Under the pieces are notes generated by a model, which did not search any database, was not told the DNA's origin, and saw only the letters and a program-made list of their open reading frames with translations. From assembly GCA_938045295.1 (NCBI GenBank), contig CALINO010000032.1, positions 1 through 64,000 on the forward strand: DNA of 64,000 nucleotides, given 5' to 3'. How positions within the stretch are numbered: the first letter of the stretch is position 1; every line of letters begins with the position of its first letter. Origin of the DNA: an uncultured Arenicella sp. GTDB taxonomy: Bacteria > Pseudomonadota > Gammaproteobacteria > Arenicellales > Arenicellaceae. Shown piece after piece: positions 33,084 to 42,962 of the stretch. A program made the position numbers and the translations under genes.

Positions 33084-35504
33084 ATGAAAATAAAACATCA
33101 CATCCACCGAGGTTCGCGACTGACATCCATCGCCATTGCAGCGCTGCTTATCGCGGGCTGTCAAGACGACCAAAAAGCATCCAACACTCCAGCACCAAGC
33201 AAACCAAGCTCGAATGCCAGCAACGAGAAAGGCAGCATGAGCGAGGTCATGATTGCAGACTTCAATGACGGCAACATTCCAAGCTTTGTAAAAATCGCTC
33301 ACGCTAATGTCAAAATTGTCGACAGCCGCGACAACGACGGTAAAGCGCTGGACGTACACCTGCTTTCAAAAGACAACTGGTCAACCGCGTTATCGTTACA
33401 ACCTGACACCCCGTGGGATTGGAGCGCTTACCAAGATTTTCACATTGCTTTCGATGTTGCCAACTATGGCAGCGAGTCGGTCGAGCTTAAGCTAAATATG
33501 AGCGACAAAAACGGCGACAGCTACACCCGCGTATTTGTGGTACCAGTCGGCCCAGCAAGCACCGTTTACGCAAAAATGGACGGGCACGATCAAACTCATG
33601 CCGACGGCACCCCCATTAACGAATTCAATTTTGTCTCGGGCTTACGCTCTAATCCGCCAACTTGGGAATCGGAAGACCGACAGGTGTATTCTTTGTGGGG
33701 CAAAAAGTCGCTGGATTTATCCGGCATCACCAACATTAGCTTTAATCGCTCGGGCAGCTTAAGTGACCGTCACTTCACCATCGACAACATTCGCTTACGC
33801 CCGAACCCAGAAATGAACAAAGACTTTCTGGTGAACATTGTTGATGAATTTGGCCAATTCACGCGCGCCGACTTCGCGAATAAAATACATTCAACCGAAC
33901 AACTGCGCGATGCCGCTAATAAAGAAGTAGCCGAACTGAAAGGCAAACCCTTGGCCGGCCGCAGCCAATTTCATGGCTGGACTGACGGCCCCAAACTTGA
34001 GGCTACGGGTTATTTTCGTACTGAGAAAGTAAATGGAAAGTGGTGGTTGGTTGACCCCGAAGGCTACCTGTACTTTTCAAGCGGCTTAGACATTATTCGT
34101 TTATCAAATTCATCCACCATCACCGGGTATGACTTTGACCAATCAAAGATTACCAAACGCGATGTAAACGAAATTATTTCAGAAGACGACCAACCGCTGA
34201 ATCGTGTCAATGATGATGCCATACCGTCTCGCAAGCTAATCAACGAAACACGCGCAAAAATGTTCTCTTGGTTGCCAGAATACGACGATGAGCTAGGCGA
34301 GCATTATGGCTACCGCCGTTCAGTGCAATCAGGCCCAATGAAGCACGGCGAAACATACAGTTTCTACAGTGCTAACCTAGAACGACGCTATGGCCAAACG
34401 TATGAAAAATCGTACATGGACACTTGGCGCGACGTCACCATTAAACGCATGATTGACTGGGGTTTTACCTCGTTTGGTAACTGGGCAGAACCTGAGTTCT
34501 ACTCCAACAAACGCATCCCGTTCATTGCGTTTGCCGATATTAATGGCGACTTTGGCACACTCAAAAGTGGCTTTGATTTCTGGCACCCATTGCCTGACCC
34601 TTTCGATCCTAAGTTTTACGATCGAGCCGTGGTGTCAGCCGAGTTTGTGGCTGAGCAAATGAAAGGCAGCCCTTGGTGCATGGGTATTTTTTACGACAAC
34701 GAGCAAAGCTTTGGCCGCCCAGAAACCGACAAACTGTATTTCGGCCTGGTGTTGAACACGCTTAAACGCAACGCCAGCGACACCCCCGCTAAAGCCGCAT
34801 TCACTGACATAATAAAGCGCAAGTACAACAGCATTGATGCGCTGAACAAAGCGTGGAACACCAGCATTGCCTCTTGGCAAGATTTTGCCACCGGTGTTGA
34901 TGCGGGCTTCACCACGCCTGAGCAGCGCCAAGACTATTCAGACTTACTGTACGCCTATGGCAAACAGTACTTTGGCACAATACGCAAAGCCACCAAGTCA
35001 GTACTGCCAAATCACATGTACTTAGGCGCGCGCATGGCCGACTGGGGTCGCCCAGATGAAATTGTGCGAGCTGCCGCTGAAGAATCCGACGCACTGTCGT
35101 TCAATTTATATGAAGACGGCTACGTGCAAAGCCACTGGGAAATTTTAGACAAGCTTGACCGCCCAACACTGATTGGCGAATTTGGTTTTGGCGCGGCTGA
35201 CTCCGGATATTTTCACCCAGGCATTGTGGTCGCCGCCGACCAGAAAGACCGCGGCCGCAAATACAAAGAGTACATGCACACCATCATCGACAGCCCGCAC
35301 TTTGTTGGCGCCCACATGTTTCAATACATGGACGGCCCCATCACAGGCCGAGCTTACGATGGTGAAAACTACAACTTTGGTTTTGTTACCGTCACCGACG
35401 TGCCCTACGCACCGTTAGTAAAAGTCGCTAAGGAGCTACACAGCGAAATGTACACTCGCCGTTACTACGGAAAACAAGCTAAAGGAAAAGAAGCTAAAAA
35501 GTAG
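33084..35504 (+). CDS. GH50 exo-beta-agarase, lipoprotein (copy 2)
   Basis: An 806-residue paralogue of the first GH50. The lipoprotein signal ends LIAGC-Q near residue 23 and is followed by a Ser/Asn/Lys-rich linker. A CBM-like domain covers about 55-245 (DTPWDWSAYQDFHIAFDV, FTIDNIRLRPNP). Catalytic residues are Glu540 (FYDNEQSFG) and Glu699 (LIGEFGFG), with GFTSFGNW, ARMADWGRPDE and GAHMFQYMDGPITGRAYDG. Around the acid/base it differs from copy 1 (NEQSF for NEKSW), and after the nucleophile it has GFGAAD instead of HIGSYS, so the substrate subsite may differ. It ends with a short basic tail. Likely complements copy 1 on different chain lengths or decorations. Confidence 0.95.
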   Translation: MKIKHHIHRGSRLTSIAIAALLIAGCQDDQKASNTPAPSKPSSNASNEKGSMSEVMIADFNDGNIPSFVKIAHANVKIVDSRDNDGKALDVHLLSKDNWSTALSLQPDTPWDWSAYQDFHIAFDVANYGSESVELKLNMSDKNGDSYTRVFVVPVGPASTVYAKMDGHDQTHADGTPINEFNFVSGLRSNPPTWESEDRQVYSLWGKKSLDLSGITNISFNRSGSLSDRHFTIDNIRLRPNPEMNKDFLVNIVDEFGQFTRADFANKIHSTEQLRDAANKEVAELKGKPLAGRSQFHGWTDGPKLEATGYFRTEKVNGKWWLVDPEGYLYFSSGLDIIRLSNSSTITGYDFDQSKITKRDVNEIISEDDQPLNRVNDDAIPSRKLINETRAKMFSWLPEYDDELGEHYGYRRSVQSGPMKHGETYSFYSANLERRYGQTYEKSYMDTWRDVTIKRMIDWGFTSFGNWAEPEFYSNKRIPFIAFADINGDFGTLKSGFDFWHPLPDPFDPKFYDRAVVSAEFVAEQMKGSPWCMGIFYDNEQSFGRPETDKLYFGLVLNTLKRNASDTPAKAAFTDIIKRKYNSIDALNKAWNTSIASWQDFATGVDAGFTTPEQRQDYSDLLYAYGKQYFGTIRKATKSVLPNHMYLGARMADWGRPDEIVRAAAEESDALSFNLYEDGYVQSHWEILDKLDRPTLIGEFGFGAADSGYFHPGIVVAADQKDRGRKYKEYMHTIIDSPHFVGAHMFQYMDGPITGRAYDGENYNFGFVTVTDVPYAPLVKVAKELHSEMYTRRYYGKQAKGKEAKK

Positions 35505-35532
35505 AATACGATTTAAGTTATTCAGCAACACT

Positions 35533-35562
35533 AAAAAAGCCCACCATAGAGTGGGCTTTTTT
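35533..35562. terminator. bidirectional terminator after GH50 operon
   Basis: Stem AAAAAAGCCCAC/GTGGGCTTTTTT with a short loop. Runs of A and T on the two sides allow it to serve both the GH50 operon (plus) and the convergent XRE regulator gene (minus). Confidence 0.9.
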
Positions 35563-35602
35563 ATGCATGTCTACAATGTGATGTGTTCCTATTTATTATG
35601 GG

Positions 35603-36085
35603 TTAATCGACCTTTCTGCCTAAGCGTTTTTCCAACATCCTTTTTTCCCAACCTTTACCAAAAAAGTCGCGCGCATCAAAAACATCAAACGCTTCCCATG
35701 CTAAATATCCACCCCAAAACACCAACATCAACAAGAACCATTCACCATTAAAGGTGTCGACCATATTGAGTATTAAAGCAATGGGGATCGATACCAAGAA
35801 AAACACCAAGTCACGTAAAAACCTTTGCACTTCTCGAACGTGTTTCAGCTCGTTTAGCTCATCATCATTGAGCTTGCTCTCGTCAACTTCTAAACAGTCA
35901 AAGTCTACTATAAGCTCATTGAAATTAACTTCAAATACTGCTGCAAGAGACTTTAATGTTTCTATAGTGGGTGTCTGCCCTGTTTCTATCCGCTGAATCG
36001 TCCGCAAGCTCAAACCCGCAAATTCAGCAAGCTGTAGCTGTGACCAGCCCTTTTCAATACGTCGCTGTCTAATAGTCATATTCAT
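35603..36085 (-). CDS. XRE-family HTH regulator with C-terminal membrane segments
   Basis: A 160-residue protein. Residues 1-65 form a classic XRE helix-turn-helix (RQRRIEKGWSQLQLAEFAGLS, LRTIQRIETGQTPTIETLKSL). An acidic linker (VDFDCLEVDESKLNDDELNE) follows, then two hydrophobic helices (LVFFLVSIPIALILNMV; FLLMLVFWGGYLAWEAF), ending in a basic tail. This is a membrane-attached regulator of a type found widely with 2TM domains; the target is unknown. It is convergent with the GH50 operon and divergent from the next gene, and nothing links it to agar. Confidence 0.82.
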   Translation of the reverse strand: MNMTIRQRRIEKGWSQLQLAEFAGLSLRTIQRIETGQTPTIETLKSLAAVFEVNFNELIVDFDCLEVDESKLNDDELNELKHVREVQRFLRDLVFFLVSIPIALILNMVDTFNGEWFLLMLVFWGGYLAWEAFDVFDARDFFGKGWEKRMLEKRLGRKVD

Positions 36086-36263
36086 ACTCCAAATACATTA
36101 ACTGATAGGGTTAGAATATGCAAAATCGCGTCCGCCAGTGACGACTTGGGTACGTCATACATATGACAAAAAGCCACCAGAGCTTCTATATTTAACAACT
36201 GCGGCAACATTCACACTCGGTATCATCCACACTTTTTTCATTGCCCTCGCCTACACTGGCGAA

Positions 36264-37007
36264 ATGAAAATTAAGCCCCCGATCCCTTTAGCACTGACGT
36301 TACTTTCACTGCTAGCCATTTTTGCCAACACCGCTAACTCGCAGACCCGTTCGTCAGTGGGCGATGTGTATGAGGTGGAAAGCGGCACGCTGATTTACCG
36401 AGAGTTTCATACTTTCAGTAGTGAGCCCGGTAATGAATTTATGCAAACCCAATACAAAGCGCCCACGGGGGAGTTGCTTGCTGAACGCGCCGTTGACTTT
36501 AATAACGGCTACGCCAGCGCTTATGTGTTTAAGCAACTCGAACCGCTGACGGTGAAGCAAGTAACGCGCAACGATGAAGGCATTGAATACAAGGAAGTGA
36601 ACGGCGATAAAGTAAAAAACCATTCGTTCACTGTGAAAAACCTGAATAAGGCTGTGGTCAATGCCGGTATGTTTAATGCGGTGCAGCGCGCGTGGCCACA
36701 ACTGATCAACGGTGAGGCCACGCTTATTGATATTGTGGTGCCTAACCGTAAACGCGCATTCACCATGGAACTTAAAGCGGTTGATGTAACCACCACCAAC
36801 ATGGCGAAGTACTTAGCAACCGACTCGTTAATCGCGTTCAAACTACGCTTGAAAAGCCGCTTACTGCGTTTAATTGTGCCGCCAATTGAGCTCGGTTATA
36901 ACAAAAACAGCAAGCGCTTAGTGTTCTATCACGGCCCGTCTAACATTCTCAAAAGCAACGGCAAACCTTATAAAAAGATCCGCGTGCTGTACACCAACAG
37001 CGAATAG
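36264..37007 (+). CDS. periplasmic hypothetical protein
   Basis: A 247-residue protein if started at ATG 36264, giving a clean signal peptide (IPLALTLLSLLAIFANTANSQ). The frame is open further upstream to 36138, but that would put a second hydrophobic stretch before the signal. The mature part has YEVESGTLIYREFHTF, AERAVDFNNGYASAYVFKQLEP, AGMFNAVQRAWPQLINGEATLIDIVVPNRKRAFTMELKAV and ends with YKKIRVLYTNSE. I do not recognise a named family, though it resembles conserved hypothetical proteins of marine Gammaproteobacteria with lipocalin-like beta strands. It is alone between an XRE regulator and a C25 peptidase gene. Confidence 0.6.
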   Translation: MKIKPPIPLALTLLSLLAIFANTANSQTRSSVGDVYEVESGTLIYREFHTFSSEPGNEFMQTQYKAPTGELLAERAVDFNNGYASAYVFKQLEPLTVKQVTRNDEGIEYKEVNGDKVKNHSFTVKNLNKAVVNAGMFNAVQRAWPQLINGEATLIDIVVPNRKRAFTMELKAVDVTTTNMAKYLATDSLIAFKLRLKSRLLRLIVPPIELGYNKNSKRLVFYHGPSNILKSNGKPYKKIRVLYTNSE

Positions 37008-37048
37008 CGCCACACCGCCAGCGTTTACGATTAACTGACCAGCTTAAG

Positions 37049-40000
37049 TTATTGAACCGGCAAGCTCGGGTCACCGAGTAAGGCCCAGTTACTGATGGCG
37101 GTGCGGTAATTCACCGGCAAGGTGCGCATGCCCAAACGAATGGATTCGCCCAGCGTTTGACCACTTTTCATTTGATCAGCAATAAAGTCAGACAAGCGGC
37201 GCTGATTATTATAGCCGCCCACCACTGATGGCCCGTGAATGGCAACGGCGGCATTCGCCCCTGAAAACATAAGCTGCAACGCCAGTGAATTATGACTGGG
37301 GCTTTCATAGTAGGTGGTGTAACAGCCCAACGACGTGATGAGCACCGGCGCGTCATTACCCAACGTTGGCACTTGAGACGCGGCCAACATTTGCGTAAAT
37401 GACCAAGCATTGGGTGAGGCGTGGCCGTTATAAAACACCCAAGAGTTATTGTTTGCAAAGCCGTCTAGCACACGCTGCTGAACTGTCTTATTGAGCTCGC
37501 TGGCAGGCACTGCTGGGTCGGCCGAAATATCGTCGACGTAAACGCGCTCCACATTGGCAATAGTGATGTCGGTCAAGCGAGCAAAATGGGCATCTAAATC
37601 AGCCGCAAAATCGGCCTCTCGAGTTTTGTCACCCAACAACAATACACCATGGCCTTGCTGCGTACGTTCAGCCTCTTTACTGGCCCAAGCAATACTTTTG
37701 TTGGCAATGGTGGCCACCTGACTCAATTCACGCACCGGCCAGCGGCCAATGGCTTTTTCCGGAAAGCCGTCGCCATCAAAATCAACAAACGGTTGGTCGC
37801 TAGGGGTAAAACGAGAGGTGCCTATTGAGGTGTAAAAGGTGGGGATAAAATTAATATTATCGGCGTTTTGACGGCCTAAATAGTCGAACGTATGACCACC
37901 AACAATCAACACGTATTTATAATTAATCTCTTGATCGGCCGCCTTTAAAAAGCGTTGAATTGCAATGTGCAGTGGCACATCGCGGCCGAACTGGTCGGCA
38001 ATATCATCAGTACTAATAATGCTGCTTTGCACCCCTTGTAAGCCACGCGCTTGCGCGAACTCTTCCAAGGCTGGGCCAATAAAATTAGGATGGCTGATGA
38101 TTAGTAAATCACTGTCCAGCAAATTGATTGCCGCAGGCACGGCCAGCGCTTCCATAGTCTCAGGCTTGCGTAATGCACTTTCAGAGCCGATGAAATACCG
38201 GCTTTCACCGGCCGCGCTAAACGCAATATCCAGCGCGCCCTTTTCAAGCGTTGAACGGTAAGGCTTAATGCGCACGGCGTTGTGATCTTCACGGTAGGCG
38301 TAGGCAATAAAACCGCGGCGGCGCTGTGGCATGATACTAATGCCATCAAATTCAGAGCTCTGCGCCGAACCGTCTAAAGCGTCGGCGGCGGTGAATTCAA
38401 TGCTGGCTGCCTTGGAATTGGCAACGGGGTAATTTAACGCCAATGAATCAACCACGATGGCATCAAAATCATAGCCGCTGTTTTGCACGGTGATGGTCAC
38501 TGAGTTATCGCCTGCTCGTAACAGACCAGCCGGCAAAGTCACCACCGCTGAACGCTCTTGCTGACCATCAAAACTCAAGGTGTTCACCAACTGACCGTTC
38601 ACTTGCATGCTAATAATGTGGTGCGGGTCTAAGCGGCCGTCGTCGTCAAAGTCTTGCAACGGTGCGTTGGCAATACCGCCTAAATAAAAATCCAACTCAC
38701 CGCTTTGATCGGCCAACACTTCAGGCAATTCAAAGGTGTATTCTTTGCTCGCTGGTTGCTCGGTGCGGAAAATTAAGTCCATCACCCAGGGCGAAGATAA
38801 CGGGCTAAAAATAACGTGCTGATTATCCAATGCCAGTTCTTGACGCTGGTAATGCCACGACTGCACCGAGCTTGGCTTACGCTTGATCATTCTTATGGGC
38901 AACACCAATTCTGGCGCACGGCTTATTTGATAAAAACGTTGGTCTTGATAAATAGATAACGCCGCATCAGGCGCCACCCCAACAAAGTCTATACTGCTGC
39001 CCTTGCCGAACACGCCGCGCTTAGCGGATCGAATCACTCGCGGTATGGCCTTGCCGTCTAAGCTAACGGCAATGTCATTATGCCTAACTCCATTCCAATC
39101 AATGCCTTGGGAGATTAGGTCAGCGTAGGTCAAACGGTACATGCCGGTTGTTTTAATGCCAACTTGCAAGCTCGGCAACGATTCGCTGCTTTGCTGTGCA
39201 GAGCGTTGCTTTTTCCAGCGGTTATTAATTTTAGTAAAGCCACGAGCACGCATGGTTTGCTCGTACTCCTTACTTACCTTAGCCCAATCAATGGGCTGCG
39301 ACTGAAAAGACTCGCCGTAAGTTTCGCCAATATCAAAAGGGCCAAAAAATTCTTCCACCCCATTAATATCAACGCTGGAAATAACCACGTTGGTCAAAGG
39401 CTGTTTTCCTTTGTGGTTATAACGCCAGCGGTAATGCTCGGTTTCCATTGAATCAATATGACGACTGCGCAATAGGTGCTTATTTAATCGCACCAACGAT
39501 TCTTGAGTGCCGTCTTGACCATGACCATCTTGCAGCAACGACCAAATATTAAAACCCGCATTAAAGGTTTCATCGGCCGTTTCCCAATTCAACTTAATGA
39601 AGGGGCCAATTTTCGCACTGCTGAATTTAGCCAAGGTAACCGGCACGGTGGTGACTGGGCCAATCACCACATCGGCCGTTGGGCACGACGGTGCTAACAA
39701 AGTTAAGCCCGGTGAGGTGGTGGTCAGCAATGAAAATGTTTCATCCGCCAATGAACCATCGCCGTCTGAATCGTAACGGTATTCCAACTCAGCGCGCCCA
39801 TCACAACAACGCTCATAGCCGAGCGCTCTTAATGTGTGCGAGCCTGCGGTTAATAATGTAGAGCCTTGCAATACATCGGGGTTACCAAAACTTAACGCCC
39901 ACCATAAATCGTCTGTCCAATCGGCTTCTAAGGCATTGCCATCAATGTAAAGCTCACCGCCACTGCCAAAGTCAGCGCCTAAACGAAATTCATACAACGC

Positions 40001-40699
40001 ATCGGCCGGCACCACAACCTGAGTACTGATGGATAAACCAAAATCCCCATTTTCGGTGAACACACCGCTGTGGTCATCCATAATTTCGGTTAAGTTTGTG
40101 CAGCCGTAATTAGGGTTAGAGGTAACTTCGTCAAAATTGAATTCGGCTTCCGCCGCCGCACGTGACTCGGGGCCGGGTGCCGCACTGGTGTGTGGCTGGC
40201 TATGGTATTTAAAACCCTGATTCACAAACGTGTCTGGCGCACTGCTTAATGGTGTGGTCACGTCAGTGCGGTTGTAATCAAGAAAAAATTGAGTGGTGGG
40301 CGGGCTTGGCGGCACGCTTGGCAAGCGCACCCAAACCACGGCGGTTTGACTGGCGGAGTCAACGTCTTCGACATAAAAGTCTAACTGTGCCGTTGTGTCT
40401 GAATTCCACGCAATAATGTCGTCACCATTATTAGTGAAATCAAACCCCGGTGCATTGGTCGCGTTTAAATCTAAACGTACGGTGTAATCGGTCAGCGTCG
40501 CCGCGGGCAATGCCGTATTTGAAACCGTAATCGGCAACCTAGATTGCGCATTAGCGCTGCTGGCATAAGCCAACACAAACAGGCATAACAACAAGGCCGC
40601 CACCCGTTTAGTCCACTCATTAGCCCGTTCAGAAAAACAAATAATTAACCGCTCCATAGATACATCGCCCCCAGCAATAATATTCATGCTACCCACCAT
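37049..40699 (-). CDS. gingipain-like C25 cysteine peptidase 1
   Basis: A 1216-residue secreted protein. A signal peptide (VAALLLCLFVLAYASSANAQ) ends near residue 52. An ATG at 40657, just before it and preceded by GGGGG, may be the real start. A DUF2341/PA14-like region with paired cysteines follows (about 55-340), then a VPVTLAKFSSAKIGPFIKLNW module, the GMYRLTYADLISQGID region, and a C-terminal C25 catalytic domain (about 860-1216). The catalytic His is 1093 (NGHASPNAW) and Cys 1126 (GCYTTYYES), 33 residues apart as in gingipain RgpB (His211/Cys244). A Ca-binding-like DFDGDGFPEKAIGRWPVR precedes them. The protein ends at GDPSLPVQ with no T9SS sorting domain. Confidence 0.88.
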   Translation of the reverse strand: MVGSMNIIAGGDVSMERLIICFSERANEWTKRVAALLLCLFVLAYASSANAQSRLPITVSNTALPAATLTDYTVRLDLNATNAPGFDFTNNGDDIIAWNSDTTAQLDFYVEDVDSASQTAVVWVRLPSVPPSPPTTQFFLDYNRTDVTTPLSSAPDTFVNQGFKYHSQPHTSAAPGPESRAAAEAEFNFDEVTSNPNYGCTNLTEIMDDHSGVFTENGDFGLSISTQVVVPADALYEFRLGADFGSGGELYIDGNALEADWTDDLWWALSFGNPDVLQGSTLLTAGSHTLRALGYERCCDGRAELEYRYDSDGDGSLADETFSLLTTTSPGLTLLAPSCPTADVVIGPVTTVPVTLAKFSSAKIGPFIKLNWETADETFNAGFNIWSLLQDGHGQDGTQESLVRLNKHLLRSRHIDSMETEHYRWRYNHKGKQPLTNVVISSVDINGVEEFFGPFDIGETYGESFQSQPIDWAKVSKEYEQTMRARGFTKINNRWKKQRSAQQSSESLPSLQVGIKTTGMYRLTYADLISQGIDWNGVRHNDIAVSLDGKAIPRVIRSAKRGVFGKGSSIDFVGVAPDAALSIYQDQRFYQISRAPELVLPIRMIKRKPSSVQSWHYQRQELALDNQHVIFSPLSSPWVMDLIFRTEQPASKEYTFELPEVLADQSGELDFYLGGIANAPLQDFDDDGRLDPHHIISMQVNGQLVNTLSFDGQQERSAVVTLPAGLLRAGDNSVTITVQNSGYDFDAIVVDSLALNYPVANSKAASIEFTAADALDGSAQSSEFDGISIMPQRRRGFIAYAYREDHNAVRIKPYRSTLEKGALDIAFSAAGESRYFIGSESALRKPETMEALAVPAAINLLDSDLLIISHPNFIGPALEEFAQARGLQGVQSSIISTDDIADQFGRDVPLHIAIQRFLKAADQEINYKYVLIVGGHTFDYLGRQNADNINFIPTFYTSIGTSRFTPSDQPFVDFDGDGFPEKAIGRWPVRELSQVATIANKSIAWASKEAERTQQGHGVLLLGDKTREADFAADLDAHFARLTDITIANVERVYVDDISADPAVPASELNKTVQQRVLDGFANNNSWVFYNGHASPNAWSFTQMLAASQVPTLGNDAPVLITSLGCYTTYYESPSHNSLALQLMFSGANAAVAIHGPSVVGGYNNQRRLSDFIADQMKSGQTLGESIRLGMRTLPVNYRTAISNWALLGDPSLPVQ

Positions 40700-40771
40700 T
40701 TATGTTACCCAATCTTATAAATTACCCATCAATACCTTTTAGCGCAAGCTGACACAACATTAAAGCCAAGC

Positions 40772-40798
40772 CAAAAAGTTAGACAAATAGTACATCTA
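40772..40798 (+). repeat. conserved intergenic element, copy 1
   Basis: CAAAAA, 4 nt, GACAAATA then GTACATCTA. The same arrangement, with one extra C before GTACATCTA, occurs at 49030-49057. It lies between C25 peptidase 1 (minus) and iscR (plus). Confidence 0.55.
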
Positions 40799-40846
40799 AG
40801 GCGAATTTAAAGTCACAAATTGTACGTAAATTTAAGCAAAAACCGC

Positions 40847-40875
40847 TTGATTACAGGGTTTTGGACTCCTATACT
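40847..40875 (+). promoter_or_regulatory. iscR-suf operon promoter
   Basis: -35 TTGATT (40847-40852), 17-nt spacer, -10 TATACT (40870-40875). The IscR-type dyad starts 6 nt downstream of the -10 box, which fits autorepression. Confidence 0.75.
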
Positions 40876-40881
40876 CCGATT

Positions 40882-40900
40882 CCCGAGTAAAATACTCAGG
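40882..40900. promoter_or_regulatory. IscR type-1-like binding site
   Basis: CCCGAGTAAAATACTCAGG is an inverted repeat (CCCGAGTA / TACTCAGG) closely matching the type-1 site bound by [2Fe-2S]-IscR in Proteobacteria. It overlaps the transcription start of iscR. Confidence 0.7.
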
Positions 40901-40929
40901 TTTCACACAACCTAATTTATACTTTTGTC

Positions 40930-41415
40930 ATGAAACTCACTACCAAAGGGCGTTATGCGGTTACCGCAATGATGGACTTGGCGTTGCACGCCAAGATCGA
41001 TTGCGTGTCTTTGGTGGACGTGTCTGAACGCCAAACTATTTCTTTATCGTATTTAGAACAACTGTTTCGCAACCTAAAAAAGGCCGGGCTGGTGAACTCG
41101 GTTCGTGGCGCGAAAGGTGGCTACATGCTGGCCAAAGCCGATAAAGACATTTCACTGGCCGACATACTTGTTGCCGCTGACGAGCAAATTAACTTGGCTT
41201 GTGGCGGCAGCGCCTGCAGCGATGAAACGCCTTGCTTAACGCATGGCTTGTGGGTCAATTTGAGCCAACAGTTTTACCAGTTTCTTAATAGCAAAAGTTT
41301 GAACGATCTTGTTAAAAGCCGTGATGTGCAAACCATGGCCACCATGCAAGACGTGACCCAAATCGGCAATATTCCGGTACACATTAGTAACGATACAGAG
41401 AATGACTATGTCTGA
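40930..41415 (+). CDS. iscR: Fe-S cluster assembly regulator IscR (Rrf2 family)
   Basis: A 161-residue Rrf2 protein starting [20 protein letters not shown], the IscR hallmark. The helix-turn-helix is at about 28-65 ([28 protein letters not shown]). Cluster ligands are Cys91, Cys96 and Cys102, with His105 in CLTH. The first spacing is four residues instead of the five of E. coli IscR (92/98/104). It is the first gene of iscR-sufBCDS-sufT and overlaps sufB by 14 nt. With an IscR-type dyad at its own promoter, it should repress the operon when clusters are plentiful and release it under iron or oxidative stress. Confidence 0.95.
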   Translation: MKLTTKGRYAVTAMMDLALHAKIDCVSLVDVSERQTISLSYLEQLFRNLKKAGLVNSVRGAKGGYMLAKADKDISLADILVAADEQINLACGGSACSDETPCLTHGLWVNLSQQFYQFLNSKSLNDLVKSRDVQTMATMQDVTQIGNIPVHISNDTENDYV

Positions 41416-42883
41416 TCACAGCACCAACCCAAGCACTTTAGAAGAACCAAATAAGGAACTCAAAGAGCTCGTTAAACGCGAGTATAAAGAAGGGTTTGTC
41501 ACCGACATTGAGTCGGACACCTTTGAGCCTGGGTTAAATGAAGACATTGTTCGTCGTATTTCAGCGAAAAAAGGCGAACCAGAGTTCATGCTCGAATACC
41601 GTCTTAAGGCGTTTCGCCGCTGGCAAAAAATGAAAGAGCCAGACTGGGCACACATTGACTACCCAAAAATAGACTTTCAAGACATCGCCTATTACTCTGC
41701 GCCTAAAGAAATGCCTAAGCTCAACAGCTTGGATGAGGTAGATCCGAAGCTATTAGAAACCTATGAAAAACTAGGCATTCCTCTAGAAGAGCAAAAAATG
41801 CTGGCGAACGTGGCGGTGGACGCCGTTTTTGACAGTGTGTCGGTGCGCACCACGTTTCGTGAAACGCTATCAGAAGCCGGCGTTATTTTTATGCCCATTT
41901 CTGAAGCGGTGCACGAGCACCCTGAATTGATTAAGCAATATTTGGGCAGTGTGGTGCCCACTCAAGACAACTATTACGCGGCCCTAAACGCGGCGGTTTT
42001 TTCTGATGGCTCGTTTGTCTACATTCCTAAAGGCGTGCGTTGCCCCATGGAACTGTCAACGTATTTTCGTATTAACGAAGTGAACACCGGGCAATTTGAA
42101 CGTACGCTGATCATTGCCGATGAAGGCGCATACGTAAGCTATTTAGAAGGTTGCACGGCCCCTCAGCGTGATGAAAACCAATTGCATGCGGCCGTGGTTG
42201 AGTTGGTTGCGCACAAAGACGCTGAAATCAAATACTCAACCGTACAAAACTGGTACCCCGGCGATGAAAACGGCAAAGGCGGTATTTACAACTTTGTTAC
42301 CAAGCGCGGTATTTGCAAAGGCGACAACTCAAAAATTTCATGGACCCAGGTTGAAACCGGTTCAGCCATTACTTGGAAATACCCAAGTGTGGTATTGCAA
42401 GGCGATAACTCAGTGGGTGAATTTTACTCAGTAGCGCTGACGCACAACAAACAACAAGCCGACACCGGCACTAAGATGATTCACATGGGGAAAAACACCT
42501 CCAGCACCATCATCTCAAAAGGCATTTCAGCCGGTCATGGGCAAAATGCCTACCGCGGCTTGGTCAAAATATTAAAGGGCGCTGACAACGCAAGAAACTT
42601 TTCACAGTGTGATTCGTTATTGATGGGCGACCGATGCGGTGCCCACACTTACCCTTACGTGGAAGTTCAGAACCCAAGTGCCAACTTAGAACACGAAGCC
42701 ACCACTTCAAAAATTTCAGAAGATCAGTTGTTTTACTTAATGCAACGGGGCTTAGACGAAGAAGCGGCGGTGTCCATGATTGTGAATGGTTTCTGTAAAG
42801 AAGTGTTCAGAGAGCTGCCCATGGAATTCGCCGTGGAAGCACAAAAATTATTAGAGATTTCTCTTGAGGGCGCCGTAGGTTAG
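41402..42883 (+). CDS. sufB: Fe-S cluster assembly scaffold SufB
   Basis: A 493-residue SufB, the normal length. Signature regions are [36 protein letters not shown]-like [16 protein letters not shown] (residues about 203-218), [20 protein letters not shown] (about 248-267), and [31 protein letters not shown]-type [18 protein letters not shown] (about 396-413) with the conserved Cys. It forms the SufBC2D scaffold on which clusters are built. Start codons at 41402 and 41408 are equally possible (MTMSDH). The overlap with iscR indicates translational coupling. Confidence 0.97.
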   Translation: MTMSDHSTNPSTLEEPNKELKELVKREYKEGFVTDIESDTFEPGLNEDIVRRISAKKGEPEFMLEYRLKAFRRWQKMKEPDWAHIDYPKIDFQDIAYYSAPKEMPKLNSLDEVDPKLLETYEKLGIPLEEQKMLANVAVDAVFDSVSVRTTFRETLSEAGVIFMPISEAVHEHPELIKQYLGSVVPTQDNYYAALNAAVFSDGSFVYIPKGVRCPMELSTYFRINEVNTGQFERTLIIADEGAYVSYLEGCTAPQRDENQLHAAVVELVAHKDAEIKYSTVQNWYPGDENGKGGIYNFVTKRGICKGDNSKISWTQVETGSAITWKYPSVVLQGDNSVGEFYSVALTHNKQQADTGTKMIHMGKNTSSTIISKGISAGHGQNAYRGLVKILKGADNARNFSQCDSLLMGDRCGAHTYPYVEVQNPSANLEHEATTSKISEDQLFYLMQRGLDEEAAVSMIVNGFCKEVFRELPMEFAVEAQKLLEISLEGAVG

Positions 42884-42962
42884 GCGCTCGCAAAGCAATA
42901 GACAAGTAAGAAGTATTGATTGGGCCAATGGCCGTATTTACCTAAACCGAGAAGGTAGAAAA

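Larger units (their letters stand above)
40700..40929. other. divergent regulatory region of C25 peptidase 1 and iscR
   Basis: It holds the iscR promoter and IscR-type site (40847-40900) and a conserved element at 40772-40798 that recurs upstream of C25 peptidase 2. I saw no gene. Confidence 0.6.

Noticed and set aside
36138-36263. Upstream extension of the periplasmic hypothetical protein
   Set aside because: The extension would place a second hydrophobic helix before a well-formed signal peptide. ATG 36264 gives a normal secreted protein.
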